DNA from: an uncultured Veillonella sp.
GTDB taxonomy: Bacteria; Bacillota; Negativicutes; Veillonellales; Veillonellaceae
Assembly (NCBI GenBank): GCA_900538355.1
Contig: UPXS01000012.1
Location: 4,867-68,866 of the forward strand
Direction of reading: 5' to 3'
Length of the DNA: 64,000 nucleotides
The translations under genes and the position numbers were made by a program. Of the stretch, positions 1 through 8,311 are shown in pieces. The notes beneath the pieces were generated by a model. The model saw nothing but the letters and a program-made list of their open reading frames with translations, searched no databases and was not told the origin of the DNA. Numbering within the stretch: position 1 is the stretch's first letter; the number at the start of each line of letters is the position of its first letter.

Positions 1-136
1 CTAAACTATATCTTACTTTTATTTCTATTGATTAATATTCATTTCACTTCTATATTTCAATTATATATTAAACCAACTTATATCACCAACGAATATTTTA
101 ATATTGTTATCTTTTATTTATTTTTATAATTAGCCT
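1..136. other. AT-rich stretch with no recognised gene
   Basis: The first 136 bases are very AT-rich and hold no ORF with a ribosome binding site on either strand, no RNA gene and no clear promoter. They lie beyond the terminator hairpins that close the XRE regulator gene, so this is probably plain intergenic DNA or the end of a gene outside the window. Confidence 0.5.
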
Positions 137-167
137 AAAAAATGCCAAAGCTTTAGCATCGGCATTT
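137..167 (-). terminator. Terminator-like hairpin, distal copy
   Basis: Read on the minus strand, a 7-bp stem AAATGCC/GGCATTT with a 14-nt loop is followed by a run of T (plus-strand A at 137-142). It lies downstream of the XRE regulator and of the hairpin at 183-245, so it may act as a second terminator. Confidence 0.5.
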
Positions 168-182
168 ACACTATAGTAATAC

Positions 183-245
183 AAAAGCACCATCTACCTG
201 GATCCGACTTATGTGTCGTTTTCTATTAAAATAGATGGTGCTTTT
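183..245 (-). terminator. Long-loop inverted repeat downstream of XRE gene
   Basis: A perfect 14-bp inverted repeat, AAAAGCACCATCTA and its complement, encloses a 35-nt loop and is followed on the minus strand by TTTTGTATT. It probably terminates the XRE gene transcript. The loop is unusually long for an intrinsic terminator, and it contains a small CGACA/TGTCG inverted repeat. Confidence 0.6.
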
Positions 246-307
246 AAATCACTCTAATTCAGTTGTTCAAATAAACATGTTCCACTCACATACAATGTAG
301 TATAGCA

Positions 308-769
308 CTACTTTATATTCCGTCGTGCTGCTAAACTACCAGCGCTGCTAGCTAGTCCCGCGCGATTGATATGTGGGTTCCCATGTTTGTACGTTTTTGG
401 CTTACTACTTTTATCTTCTACCTTTGATTTCTCAAATTTAGTAAATAGATTGTCTAGCTCGCGCAAGAGCGCACGTTTTTGTGAGTCTTTCAACTCAAAT
501 ACTTCACCTTTATAGGCGATGTATTTATTTTTGAGTACCGGACTGAGATCATAGATGGGCTCGTGTTGTTCTCCATTTACATCTAGCAGCTCATCCAAGG
601 TCAATCCATAATAGCGAGACAGGGCACAGAGTGTATCTAAATCTGGTTCGCGATACCCTGTTTCGTAGTTTGAAAGCGCCGCATTACTGATACCTACGGC
701 CTTTGCTACTTCGATTTGGCTTTTGCCCATGCGCACGCGAGCACGCTTTAAGTTCTTGTAAAACTGCAT
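308..769 (-). CDS. XRE-family helix-turn-helix regulator
   Basis: A 153-residue DNA-binding protein. Residues about 4-62 form a classical Cro/C1-type helix-turn-helix, recognisable from the QIEVAKAVGISNAALSNYE stretch and the following REPDLDTLCALSRYYGLTLDELL. The remaining 90 residues are charged and show no known ligand domain. The chosen ATG has AGGTGA six bases upstream; GTG and ATG codons three and two codons earlier would place that site inside the gene. It lies downstream of hemL with only about 60 bp between, so it could be partly co-transcribed with the tetrapyrrole operon, although no hairpin or clear promoter was seen in the gap. The target is unknown; autoregulation is possible. 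Confidence 0.85.
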   Translation of the reverse strand: MQFYKNLKRARVRMGKSQIEVAKAVGISNAALSNYETGYREPDLDTLCALSRYYGLTLDELLDVNGEQHEPIYDLSPVLKNKYIAYKGEVFELKDSQKRALLRELDNLFTKFEKSKVEDKSSKPKTYKHGNPHINRAGLASSAGSLAARRNIK

Positions 770-831
770 GTTCATCACCTACATCGATACATAAACAACT
801 ACAAACTATATACTTTTACAATAATGTATCA

Positions 832-2139
832 CTAATTTTTTAATGTATCACCAATTTTTTTAAAAGATTCATCAGCTACGGCCAATGTGCGTTCGATTTC
901 ACTGCTCTTATGGCAGATAGATACAAAGTTACTTTCATAAGGACTTGGCGCATAGTAGATACCATGGCTCAAGTTATGGTGGAAGAACATTTTAAATCGT
1001 TCTTCGTTGCAAGATGCTGCATCATCAAAGTTCTTAACTGGTTTATCAGTGAAGAAGATAGTGAACATGGAGCCTACCCGTTGTACTACAACAGGCACAT
1101 TGTATTGAGCAGCCAAGCGTTCAAAGCCTTCACAAAGGGCTATGGTTGCATCTTCTACTTGTTTAAAGATAGTTGGATCCCGTTGCAAAATGGATAAGGT
1201 TGCAAGACCAGAGGTAACGGCAATAGGGTTACCACTCAATGTACCAGCTTGATAAATAGGACCAGCTGGTGCAATTTGGTTCATGATCTCACGGGAACCA
1301 CCAAATACAGCAAGTGGCATGCCACCGCCAACGATTTTACCAAGGCATGTAAGATCAGGTTTAATGTTGTAACGTTTTTGTGCACCGCCGCTACTAGCGC
1401 GGAAGCCACACATAACTTCGTCAAAAATCAACAATGCCCCATGAGCCTTAGTCACTTCCCGCAAGGTTTCAAGGAAACCTGGTTCTGGAGGCACACAGCC
1501 CATGTTGCCCGCTACAGGTTCTACGATGATAGCCGCAATAGTATCGCCCATATCGTCGAATAATTTGCGAACCGCAACAGAGTCATTGTACGGCAAGGTT
1601 ATGGTGTTTTCTGCCACACCTTGAGGAACGCCAGGACTATCTGGCACACCAAAGGTAGCAAGGCCAGAGCCAGCTTTTACCAAGAGTGCATCACTATGAC
1701 CATGGTAACAGCCAACGAATTTCACGATCCGATCGCGACCAGTATAGCCACGAGCTACGCGCAAGGCACTCATAGTGGCCTCTGTACCAGAGTTGACGAG
1801 GCGGATAACCTCCATAGATGGCATGAAGGCTTGTACCTTTTTAGCCAATTCTGTTTCTAGTAGTGTAGGTGCACCATAGCTAGTGCCGCGAGGAATCGCC
1901 TCTTGCAAGCTTGCGATAACCTCAGGGTTCGCATGGCCCAAAATCATAGGGCCCCAGCTCAACACATAGTCGATGTATTCGTTGTTGTCGATATCATAAA
2001 TACGGCTACCGCTAGCACTACTGATAAACGGAGGGTTAGAACCTACGCTACGGTAGGAACGAACAGGACTGTTTACGCCGCCTGGCATATAACGTTTAGC
2101 CTCTTCAAAGGCTTTTTCAGATTTACCGAGTTGGAACAT
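832..2139 (-). CDS. hemL: Glutamate-1-semialdehyde 2,1-aminomutase
   Basis: Converts glutamate-1-semialdehyde to 5-aminolevulinate, the second step of the C5 tetrapyrrole pathway, in the cytosol. At 435 residues it has normal length. Visible are the N-terminal PGGVNSPVRS signature, the PLP phosphate-binding NSGTEA segment, the FDEVMCGFR aspartate motif and the Schiff-base lysine in CLGKIVGGG near residue 268. The ATG at 2139 is preceded by AAGGAGAAACC. It is the last gene of the hem operon, 9 bp after hemB. The sequence around the stop codon is a near-direct repeat (GTGATACATTA twice), which may mark a small local duplication. Confidence 0.97.
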   Translation of the reverse strand: MFQLGKSEKAFEEAKRYMPGGVNSPVRSYRSVGSNPPFISSASGSRIYDIDNNEYIDYVLSWGPMILGHANPEVIASLQEAIPRGTSYGAPTLLETELAKKVQAFMPSMEVIRLVNSGTEATMSALRVARGYTGRDRIVKFVGCYHGHSDALLVKAGSGLATFGVPDSPGVPQGVAENTITLPYNDSVAVRKLFDDMGDTIAAIIVEPVAGNMGCVPPEPGFLETLREVTKAHGALLIFDEVMCGFRASSGGAQKRYNIKPDLTCLGKIVGGGMPLAVFGGSREIMNQIAPAGPIYQAGTLSGNPIAVTSGLATLSILQRDPTIFKQVEDATIALCEGFERLAAQYNVPVVVQRVGSMFTIFFTDKPVKNFDDAASCNEERFKMFFHHNLSHGIYYAPSPYESNFVSICHKSSEIERTLAVADESFKKIGDTLKN

Positions 2140-2148
2140 GGTTTCTCC

Positions 2149-3123
2149 TTACTTTTGTAACCATTTAGCAATATCTATAGCATGGTACGTAATGATGATT
2201 TTAGCACCGGCGCGCTTCATAGAAAGCATTGTTTCCATAACGAGGCGTTCTTCGTCGATAAGACCAGCTGCAGCAGCGGATTTAACCATCGCATATTCGC
2301 CAGACACATTGTATACAGCTACAGGTAATTCATAGCGGTCACGTGTTTCACGAACGATATCCAAGTAGGACAAAGCTGGTTTAATCATGATAATATCTGC
2401 ACCTTCAGCGATATCTAGTTCAATTTCTCTGAAAGCTTCTAAGCGATTGGCTGGGTCCATTTGATAGGACTTGCGGTCACCAAATTTAGGTGCAGAATTA
2501 ACAGCACCACGGAATGGACCATAATAAGCCGATGCGTATTTTGCAGCATAGCTCATGATAGATACATTAGTATACCCTGCCGCATCAAGGGCTTCACGGA
2601 TAGCACCTACACGGCCGTCCATCATATCGGATGGAGCCACCATATGGGCACCCGCTTCCGCTTGGCTTACCGCTACTTTACAAAGTAATGGCAATGTTTC
2701 ATCATTCAAGATTTCATGATCATCAATCATGCCGCAATGACCTGTTGTAGTATATTGACACAAGCATACATCAGCTACGACCAATAGATTTGGCACAGCT
2801 GCGCGGATAGCTTTGATAGCTTGTTGTACAGGTTGGGACATATCCCATGCAGAGGAACCTTGTTCGTCCTTATATGTAGGAATACCGAAGATTTCTACCC
2901 CAAGAATACCAAGATCATATACCTCTTGAGCCATTTTTACAGCTTCATCAACGGATAAGTGGTATTGGCCTGGCAACGTATCGATTTCTTTTTTGATACC
3001 TTCACCAGGAACGATAAATAATGGATAAATTAAGTCAGTTACGTCGAGTGTCGTTTCCCGTACCAAATCACGCATTTCTGGATTGATACGCAAGCGGCGA
3101 GGACGGTATGTTAAATCGTACAT
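2149..3123 (-). CDS. hemB: Porphobilinogen synthase (5-aminolevulinate dehydratase)
   Basis: Condenses two 5-aminolevulinate molecules to porphobilinogen. The 324-residue protein carries the cysteine-rich zinc site in DVCLCQYTTTGHCG (about residues 118-131), so it is of the zinc-dependent type. Both active-site lysines appear to be present, in SYAAKYASAYYGPFR and MIKPALSYLD. The ATG is preceded by AGGAGGATTAC. It sits 9 bp downstream of the cobA-hemD fusion and 9 bp upstream of hemL, so it is clearly part of the same operon. Confidence 0.97.
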   Translation of the reverse strand: MYDLTYRPRRLRINPEMRDLVRETTLDVTDLIYPLFIVPGEGIKKEIDTLPGQYHLSVDEAVKMAQEVYDLGILGVEIFGIPTYKDEQGSSAWDMSQPVQQAIKAIRAAVPNLLVVADVCLCQYTTTGHCGMIDDHEILNDETLPLLCKVAVSQAEAGAHMVAPSDMMDGRVGAIREALDAAGYTNVSIMSYAAKYASAYYGPFRGAVNSAPKFGDRKSYQMDPANRLEAFREIELDIAEGADIIMIKPALSYLDIVRETRDRYELPVAVYNVSGEYAMVKSAAAAGLIDEERLVMETMLSMKRAGAKIIITYHAIDIAKWLQK

Positions 3124-3132
3124 GTAATCCTC

Positions 3133-4641
3133 CTAAATGTCCTTTATGATAGCGTTAACTAAGCCATCAGTTGTATATACATCGCTGATGACAGCAGGTT
3201 TAAGACCTGCACTCATAGCTGTAGCTGCTGTGATAGGTCCAATGCAGGCAATCTTAGTATTGCCTAATAGTTTCAATGCATCATCACCTAATAATTGAAT
3301 TGTATTTGTTACTGTAGAGGAACTTGTAAACGTAATATAGTCTACAGTACCTGCAGTTAATGCATTTACTAATTCTTCTTGTTGAGATGTATCTTGTGTC
3401 GTTTCATATAAACGCAAGATATCTACATCTATATCGTGATGACGCAAAGAGCGTGGAATTACGTCGCGCGCTACTTTTGGTTGGATGAGCAATACGGAGT
3501 CCCCTGCTTTAAGTTCTTCTTCAAGAGCCTTTACAGCAGATTCAGCTTTATAGTCTACAGGAATAATATCTGGAACAATGCCATATTTTTGAAGTTCACG
3601 AGCTGTAGCACAGCCAATAGCAGCCACTTTAGAATTACCTAAAGCACGTGTATCCTTACCCTCTTTATAAAGAGCATCGAAGAAGTAACGAACACCTTCA
3701 CCAGATGTGAATACGATGCATTGGTATTGTTTTGTATTATTGATGATACGACGATCTTCATCAAATAACTCCAATGGAGATGTTTTAATCGCTGCTGCTT
3801 CTACTACATTAGCACCTTGAGCCGCCAATTTTTCGCGGAATGCACTAGCTTGGGAGCGAGCGCGTGTAACTACAATAGTTTTACCGAATAACGGTTTATT
3901 ATCGAACCATTGTAATTTTTCACGAAGGTTAACTACATCGCCTACTACGATGATAGCTGGCGCTTTTAGTTGTGCCTTTTCTACGTCTTCTACTACATGT
4001 TCAAGGGTTGATACGAGCACCTCTTGAACCGTTTTTGTACCCCAACGAACAAGCGCTACTGGTGTAGAAGCTGGGCGTCCATGAGCCATCAATTTTTCTG
4101 CAATAGTAGGCAAGTTGCCAACACCCATTACAAAGCAAAGTGTATCTACTGCTGTAGCAAGGCCTTCCCAATGAATACCAGATACGGCTTTTGTTGGATC
4201 CTCATGACCGGTTACAACCGCAAAAGATGTAGCCATAGCGCGTTGTGTTACAGGAATACCTGCATAAGCAGGGGCTGCAATTGGAGATGTTACGCCTGGT
4301 ACGAATTCAAATGGTACACCAGCTTCTCCAAGAGCCATCGCCTCTTCACCACCGCGACCAAATACAAGTGGATCCCCGCCTTTTAAGCGTGCTACAACTT
4401 TACCTTCTTTACCTTTTTGAACTAACAGCTCATTGATTTCCCATTGATGCATTGTGTGATCTTTACATTGTTTACCAGCGTAGATCAACTCTGCATCTGG
4501 GCGCGCCCATTCTAATAGATGAGCATCAGCTAAATAGTCATACACAATTACATCTGCTTTTTCAATGCATTCGCGACCTTTTACAGTGATGAGTTTAACA
4601 TCGCCAGGGCCTGCGCCGATTAGATATACCATACCTGTCAT
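3133..4641 (-). CDS. cobA-hemD: Fused uroporphyrinogen-III C-methyltransferase / uroporphyrinogen-III synthase
   Basis: A 502-residue bifunctional enzyme. Residues about 1-245 form a SUMT (CobA) domain with the N-terminal VYLIGAGPGDVKLITVKG loop, the RLKGGDPLVFGRGGEE motif and PGVTSPIAAPAYAGIPVTQR. This domain makes precorrin-2 from uroporphyrinogen III using S-adenosylmethionine. Residues about 255-502 form a HemD domain that cyclises hydroxymethylbilane. The fusion is known in clostridia and Negativicutes and channels product toward sirohaem and cobamides. It overlaps hemC by 4 bp (ATGA), which suggests translational coupling. The start at 4641 has AAGGA eight bases upstream; an ATG three codons later is less well placed. 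Confidence 0.93.
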   Translation of the reverse strand: MTGMVYLIGAGPGDVKLITVKGRECIEKADVIVYDYLADAHLLEWARPDAELIYAGKQCKDHTMHQWEINELLVQKGKEGKVVARLKGGDPLVFGRGGEEAMALGEAGVPFEFVPGVTSPIAAPAYAGIPVTQRAMATSFAVVTGHEDPTKAVSGIHWEGLATAVDTLCFVMGVGNLPTIAEKLMAHGRPASTPVALVRWGTKTVQEVLVSTLEHVVEDVEKAQLKAPAIIVVGDVVNLREKLQWFDNKPLFGKTIVVTRARSQASAFREKLAAQGANVVEAAAIKTSPLELFDEDRRIINNTKQYQCIVFTSGEGVRYFFDALYKEGKDTRALGNSKVAAIGCATARELQKYGIVPDIIPVDYKAESAVKALEEELKAGDSVLLIQPKVARDVIPRSLRHHDIDVDILRLYETTQDTSQQEELVNALTAGTVDYITFTSSSTVTNTIQLLGDDALKLLGNTKIACIGPITAATAMSAGLKPAVISDVYTTDGLVNAIIKDI

Positions 4642-5576
4642 TTTATGATTCCTTCCTCTATGAGAGCATCCACAATATGTTTGCCACCTTCTTCATATAA
4701 AGCTTTTGCAAGGTTTTTACCAAGAATTTCAGCTTTTTTAGCCGGACCAGAAATTTCTCCTTCGTATACAGTTTTACCGTCCAGGGAGGCAATCATGGCC
4801 TTTAAGGTCAATTGACCTTTATTGATAGTACCATGTACCCCCATCGGCACTTGGCAACCACCATTTAGCTGACGCAAGAAGCTGCGCTCTCCTTCAACGG
4901 CATAGCGAGTATCTACGTCGTTAATAGGAGCTAGCATTTCAAGCATTTCCGTATCGTTAGCGCGGCACTCGATAGCGAGAGCCCCTTGACCAACGGCAGG
5001 AATCATTTCATCAGCTTTAAACACTTGTGTAATTTGGTCATCTAAGCCCAATCGTTTAAGACCAGCTTGCGCCAAGATAACGCCATCTAGTTTTTCTGTT
5101 TCAATCTTGCTTAAACGAGTTTGTACATTACCGCGAATCACCTCGACCTGAAGATCTGGTCTCACATGCAATAATTGCGCTTGACGACGCAAGCTGCTTG
5201 TACCGACGCGCGCACCTTGAGGCAATTTATCTAATGTTTTATACACGGGGCTCACAAGCGCATCGTAAGGCACTTCACGAGCAGAAATAGCACCTAGAGT
5301 AAGACCTTCTGGCAACTCTGTAGGCATATCTTTCAAGCTATGTACGGCGATATCAATATCGCCTTTATGCATTGCCTCTTCTAGCTCAGCAGTAAATAAA
5401 CCTTTACCACCAACTTGAGCCAGTGGTTTTTCTAAGATACGGTCACCCTTTGTATTAAAGTGAACTAGCTCGACCGTAATATTTGGGTACAGACGTTGTA
5501 ACTCTGCACTAATATGTTCAGCCTGCCATAGGGCAAGGGCACTTTTTCGCGTGCCGATTCGAATATGGTCTCTCAT
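4638..5576 (-). CDS. hemC: Hydroxymethylbilane synthase (porphobilinogen deaminase)
   Basis: Polymerises four porphobilinogen units to hydroxymethylbilane. The protein is 312 residues from the ATG at 5576, the usual length. Typical segments are IRIGTRKSALALWQA at the N-terminus, HSLKDMPTELPEG, and the dipyrromethane cofactor cysteine in LNGGCQVPMG (about residue 240). The ATG lies five bases after the hemA stop, with GAAGG inside the hemA end. A TTG further upstream at 5597 would add seven residues and overlap hemA. It overlaps the next gene by 4 bp. Confidence 0.95.
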   Translation of the reverse strand: MRDHIRIGTRKSALALWQAEHISAELQRLYPNITVELVHFNTKGDRILEKPLAQVGGKGLFTAELEEAMHKGDIDIAVHSLKDMPTELPEGLTLGAISAREVPYDALVSPVYKTLDKLPQGARVGTSSLRRQAQLLHVRPDLQVEVIRGNVQTRLSKIETEKLDGVILAQAGLKRLGLDDQITQVFKADEMIPAVGQGALAIECRANDTEMLEMLAPINDVDTRYAVEGERSFLRQLNGGCQVPMGVHGTINKGQLTLKAMIASLDGKTVYEGEISGPAKKAEILGKNLAKALYEEGGKHIVDALIEEGIIK

Positions 5577-5580
5577 GGCC

Positions 5581-6852
5581 TTAGCCTTCTTTCTCAAGAT
5601 TAAACATATCTTTGAATAAATCCCAGTACAAACCTTCTTCCTCTGTACCGGCGATTTCGTTAAAGTGAATCATCGGTTCACGCAACATTTTGCGAATGAT
5701 CATGCGACTCATAGAGTCCATAATGCGACGCTCTTTATCAGAAATATCAGGCAATTTCGCTAATGCACGATGCAATTCACGACGGCGAATGCGTTCTGCT
5801 TTTTCAGTAAGCAATGCCATCATAGGACGCACCGTTAAATAGCTCAATTTATCCAATAATTCTTCAATAGCATCGTGAATGATAGGCTCCGCACGACGAG
5901 CTTCCTCTTCGCGCTGTGCCTTATTCTCTTCTACTACACTTTCAAGGGAGTCGATATTGAATAAATAAATACCTTCCATATCTGCCACAGCAGGATCAAT
6001 ATCGCGCGGTACCGCAATATCAATCATAACAATAGGCTCACCCTTGCGAAGGGAGGTAATTTTCTTAGCCTCTCGTTCAGTAATAATATAATGTGGCGCT
6101 CCTGTTGATGTGATGAGGATATCCGCATCTTTAGCGTAATCTACAAAATTATCGAGCTTAACTGCCTTACCGTTAAAGCGTTCAGCCAATACTTCTGCTT
6201 TTGCAAAGGTTCTATTGGATACGAAAATTGTTTTTACACCCTTTGCTTGTAAGTGAGTCGCCGTTAATTCACTCATAGTACCAGCACCCAAAATGAGTAC
6301 AGTTGCTTCAGATAACGGCTTATCTAAACTATCTTCAGCTAGGTTAACAGCGGTGTAACTAACAGATACAGGCGTATTAGCAATGCCTGTATTGGTACGT
6401 ACCTTTTTACCAACGCTAATAGCGCGTTGGAATAAAATATTGAAAATCGTGCCTGTACAACCTGCACTATAAGCTTGGATATAAGCCCCTTTCAATTGGC
6501 TCAAGATTTGACCTTCCCCCAACACAAGGGAATCAAGGCTTGCAGACACACGGAATAGATGTTCAATACAATCTCGTTCTTCATAGAAGAAGAATGCATC
6601 TTCATCGATGTGGTCGGCACCTTTTAAATCCTTTAACACTGCCAACATATATTCTTTAGGGAACTCTACACCTTCTAAGGCCGCGTAAATTTCGGTTCTA
6701 TTACATGTAGACAAAATAACACATTCTGCTACACAGTCGAATTCATAGAGGCGGTTCAGTGCTGAAACTACCTCGTCCTTATCAAACGAGAAACGTTCAC
6801 GCACCTCTACAGCGGCACTTCTATGATTTAGGCCTAATACCACTAATTTCAT
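5581..6852 (-). CDS. hemA: Glutamyl-tRNA reductase
   Basis: Reduces glutamyl-tRNA(Glu) to glutamate-1-semialdehyde with NADPH, the entry step of the C5 pathway. Of its 423 residues, the N-terminal part carries LGLNHRSAAVEVRERF and the catalytic cysteine in ILSTCNRTE (about residue 49). SLVLGEGQILSQLK and the nucleotide-binding VLILGAGTMSELTA follow, and the C-terminus is the helical dimerisation domain. The ATG at 6852 has GAGGAG ten bases upstream; an upstream TTG is less likely. It overlaps the preceding dehydrogenase gene by 32 bp. A tRNA-Glu gene, the source of its substrate, occurs twice in this window. Confidence 0.95.
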   Translation of the reverse strand: MKLVVLGLNHRSAAVEVRERFSFDKDEVVSALNRLYEFDCVAECVILSTCNRTEIYAALEGVEFPKEYMLAVLKDLKGADHIDEDAFFFYEERDCIEHLFRVSASLDSLVLGEGQILSQLKGAYIQAYSAGCTGTIFNILFQRAISVGKKVRTNTGIANTPVSVSYTAVNLAEDSLDKPLSEATVLILGAGTMSELTATHLQAKGVKTIFVSNRTFAKAEVLAERFNGKAVKLDNFVDYAKDADILITSTGAPHYIITEREAKKITSLRKGEPIVMIDIAVPRDIDPAVADMEGIYLFNIDSLESVVEENKAQREEEARRAEPIIHDAIEELLDKLSYLTVRPMMALLTEKAERIRRRELHRALAKLPDISDKERRIMDSMSRMIIRKMLREPMIHFNEIAGTEEEGLYWDLFKDMFNLEKEG

Positions 6853-7468
6853 GGTCAAGTTTCTCCTCTATAGTCATCCACTCTCCCTTGAGAATGGCCT
6901 CAAAAGTTTCTACGGTCAGATGTTCTCTCCAAAATTTCTGTCGAGCCTCTGGAGTAGGAAGTAGTAACTTTACTTCTTCTCTAAATATTTTAAGTCTAGG
7001 CATAGCCTTTTGCAACTGACCATAACGATTCATCATATCTTGCCTTACTAGACGATTGATACGAGGGCCTACATTATTAGCGCTAATAGCGATGTGAAGA
7101 TCACCTAGTTCAAGGGATGAAGGCACAGTAAATCTGCACGCCCTAGGGTCATCGCTGCGATTAGTCCAGACGCGGTGTTTTTTCCCCAGCTCATATAACA
7201 TATCGTTTAATTCGCCATTATCTGTGCAGATAAAGAACAAACTGCTCGTTATAATGTGGTTTTCATCGTCCATTGTGAAAGCACGATCGTACCAAGTGAT
7301 ACGATCATCCTTTGCCCATTGGCTAATCCTATCTGTTACAGTGGGAGCAATTACGACAATGTTGCACGGCTCATCAATAAAGAGCTGCATTCGTCGCTCT
7401 GCGACCTCCCCGCCGCCTACGAATAGGATTGCATCTTCTGTTGTAGGTTGAAATGTTATGGATACCAT
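6821..7468 (-). CDS. Precorrin-2 dehydrogenase / sirohydrochlorin ferrochelatase-like protein
   Basis: A 215-residue protein of the Met8p/CysG N-terminal family, which oxidises precorrin-2 to sirohydrochlorin with NAD and may chelate a metal. The N-terminal Rossmann motif LFVGGGEVAERR (about residues 15-26) is clear, followed by TNRSDDPRACRFTVPSS, typical of the family's DD..C.F..P segment. The start at 7468 has AGGA just upstream; a TTG at 7519 would run back through the terminator hairpin of ylmH and is rejected. It is the first gene of the hem operon, and its product follows the SUMT reaction two genes later. Confidence 0.85.
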   Translation of the reverse strand: MVSITFQPTTEDAILFVGGGEVAERRMQLFIDEPCNIVVIAPTVTDRISQWAKDDRITWYDRAFTMDDENHIITSSLFFICTDNGELNDMLYELGKKHRVWTNRSDDPRACRFTVPSSLELGDLHIAISANNVGPRINRLVRQDMMNRYGQLQKAMPRLKIFREEVKLLLPTPEARQKFWREHLTVETFEAILKGEWMTIEEKLDHEISGIRPKS

Positions 7469-7479
7469 GGCTGTCCTAC

Positions 7480-7507
7480 TATATAAAAAAATCGGCTTGA
7501 TGGTCAA
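7480..7507 (-). promoter_or_regulatory. Candidate promoter of hem operon, inside a terminator hairpin
   Basis: On the minus strand TTGACC (7502-7507) and TATATA (7480-7485) are separated by 16 bp. The -35 box lies in the stem of the ylmH terminator and the -10 box in its T tail. Transcription would begin about 5 bases before the ATG at 7468, giving an almost leaderless message. Assignment rests on box matches only. Confidence 0.4.
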
Positions 7508-7516
7508 GCCGATTTT
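7483..7516 (-). terminator. Intrinsic terminator of yggS-sepF-proC-ylmH
   Basis: A 13-bp perfect stem (AAAATCGGCTTGA and complement) with a three-base loop is followed on the minus strand by a T run. It closes the ylmH operon immediately before the hem operon. Confidence 0.85.
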
Positions 7517-7523
7517 CAATTGC

Positions 7524-8309
7524 CTACATGAATCGTTTCAGATATACGCCGATACGCCCCTTACGAGATGTACCTGTAATGGCTTCTACCTTCATTCGGC
7601 CACGACCACGCATAGAGATCACATCCCCTTCTTTAACTTCTTGGGATGCACCCTTAGCTGGTTGCCAGTTTACTTGCAATAATCCTGCATTAATAGCGCT
7701 TACCAATTTGGTGCGAGATACGCTAAAACCAGAACTTGCTACCGCATCTAAGCGCAAAGAAGCAACTGTAGTGCGGACCTCTTTAATTTTTTCTTCTTTT
7801 GGTGCAATATCCGATAGCTCAATAGCCTCTACAGATACGGAAACCATAGCAATTTTTGTAAAGTTTTGAATCACAAAGTCTGCTACGCTTTCATCCACCA
7901 AAATTTGAGCGCCCCCTTGCTGAACGATAACGTCCCCAAATTTGGAGCGATCGATGCCAAGGCCCATCAAGGAGCCAAGCACATCGCGATGGGTAAGCAA
8001 TCGGAACCGTGGGTCCCAATTTACCTTAAGGGCACGGATGCCCATATCCACAGTACCGTTAAAATCGCTATCTACAAAGGCGATGCGAATGCGTTCCGCC
8101 CCTTCATAGCCACCATCTGTCTTAACGATAAGCTGTGGGTAGTTAGCCTTGATTGCGTCCGCAATCACTAGGCCTGCAGGACTCGTAAAGTCCGCCACGC
8201 GATAGGGGCAACCTTTTACAACCTGCTCAGCCAAGTCAAGCATGCGACGAGCTTCCTCACCACTGCCACTGGCTTCAAAATATCGTATTAATTTACTAGT
8301 ATCTGCCAA
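7524..8309 (-). CDS. ylmH: YlmH-family S4-domain RNA-binding protein
   Basis: A 261-residue protein with an N-terminal YlmH-type region and a C-terminal S4 RNA-binding domain (residues about 180-250; LRLDAVASSGFSVSRTKLVSAINAGLLQVN then GDVISMRGRGR). Homologues sit in the division cluster of Gram-positive bacteria and have been linked to ribosome rescue or quality control. The start is a TTG two bases after the proC stop, with GGGG about eight bases upstream; the resulting length matches the family, whereas the first internal ATG would remove about 22 residues. It is the last gene of its operon, before a strong terminator. Confidence 0.88.
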   Translation of the reverse strand: MADTSKLIRYFEASGSGEEARRMLDLAEQVVKGCPYRVADFTSPAGLVIADAIKANYPQLIVKTDGGYEGAERIRIAFVDSDFNGTVDMGIRALKVNWDPRFRLLTHRDVLGSLMGLGIDRSKFGDVIVQQGGAQILVDESVADFVIQNFTKIAMVSVSVEAIELSDIAPKEEKIKEVRTTVASLRLDAVASSGFSVSRTKLVSAINAGLLQVNWQPAKGASQEVKEGDVISMRGRGRMKVEAITGTSRKGRIGVYLKRFM

Positions 8310-8311
8310 AA

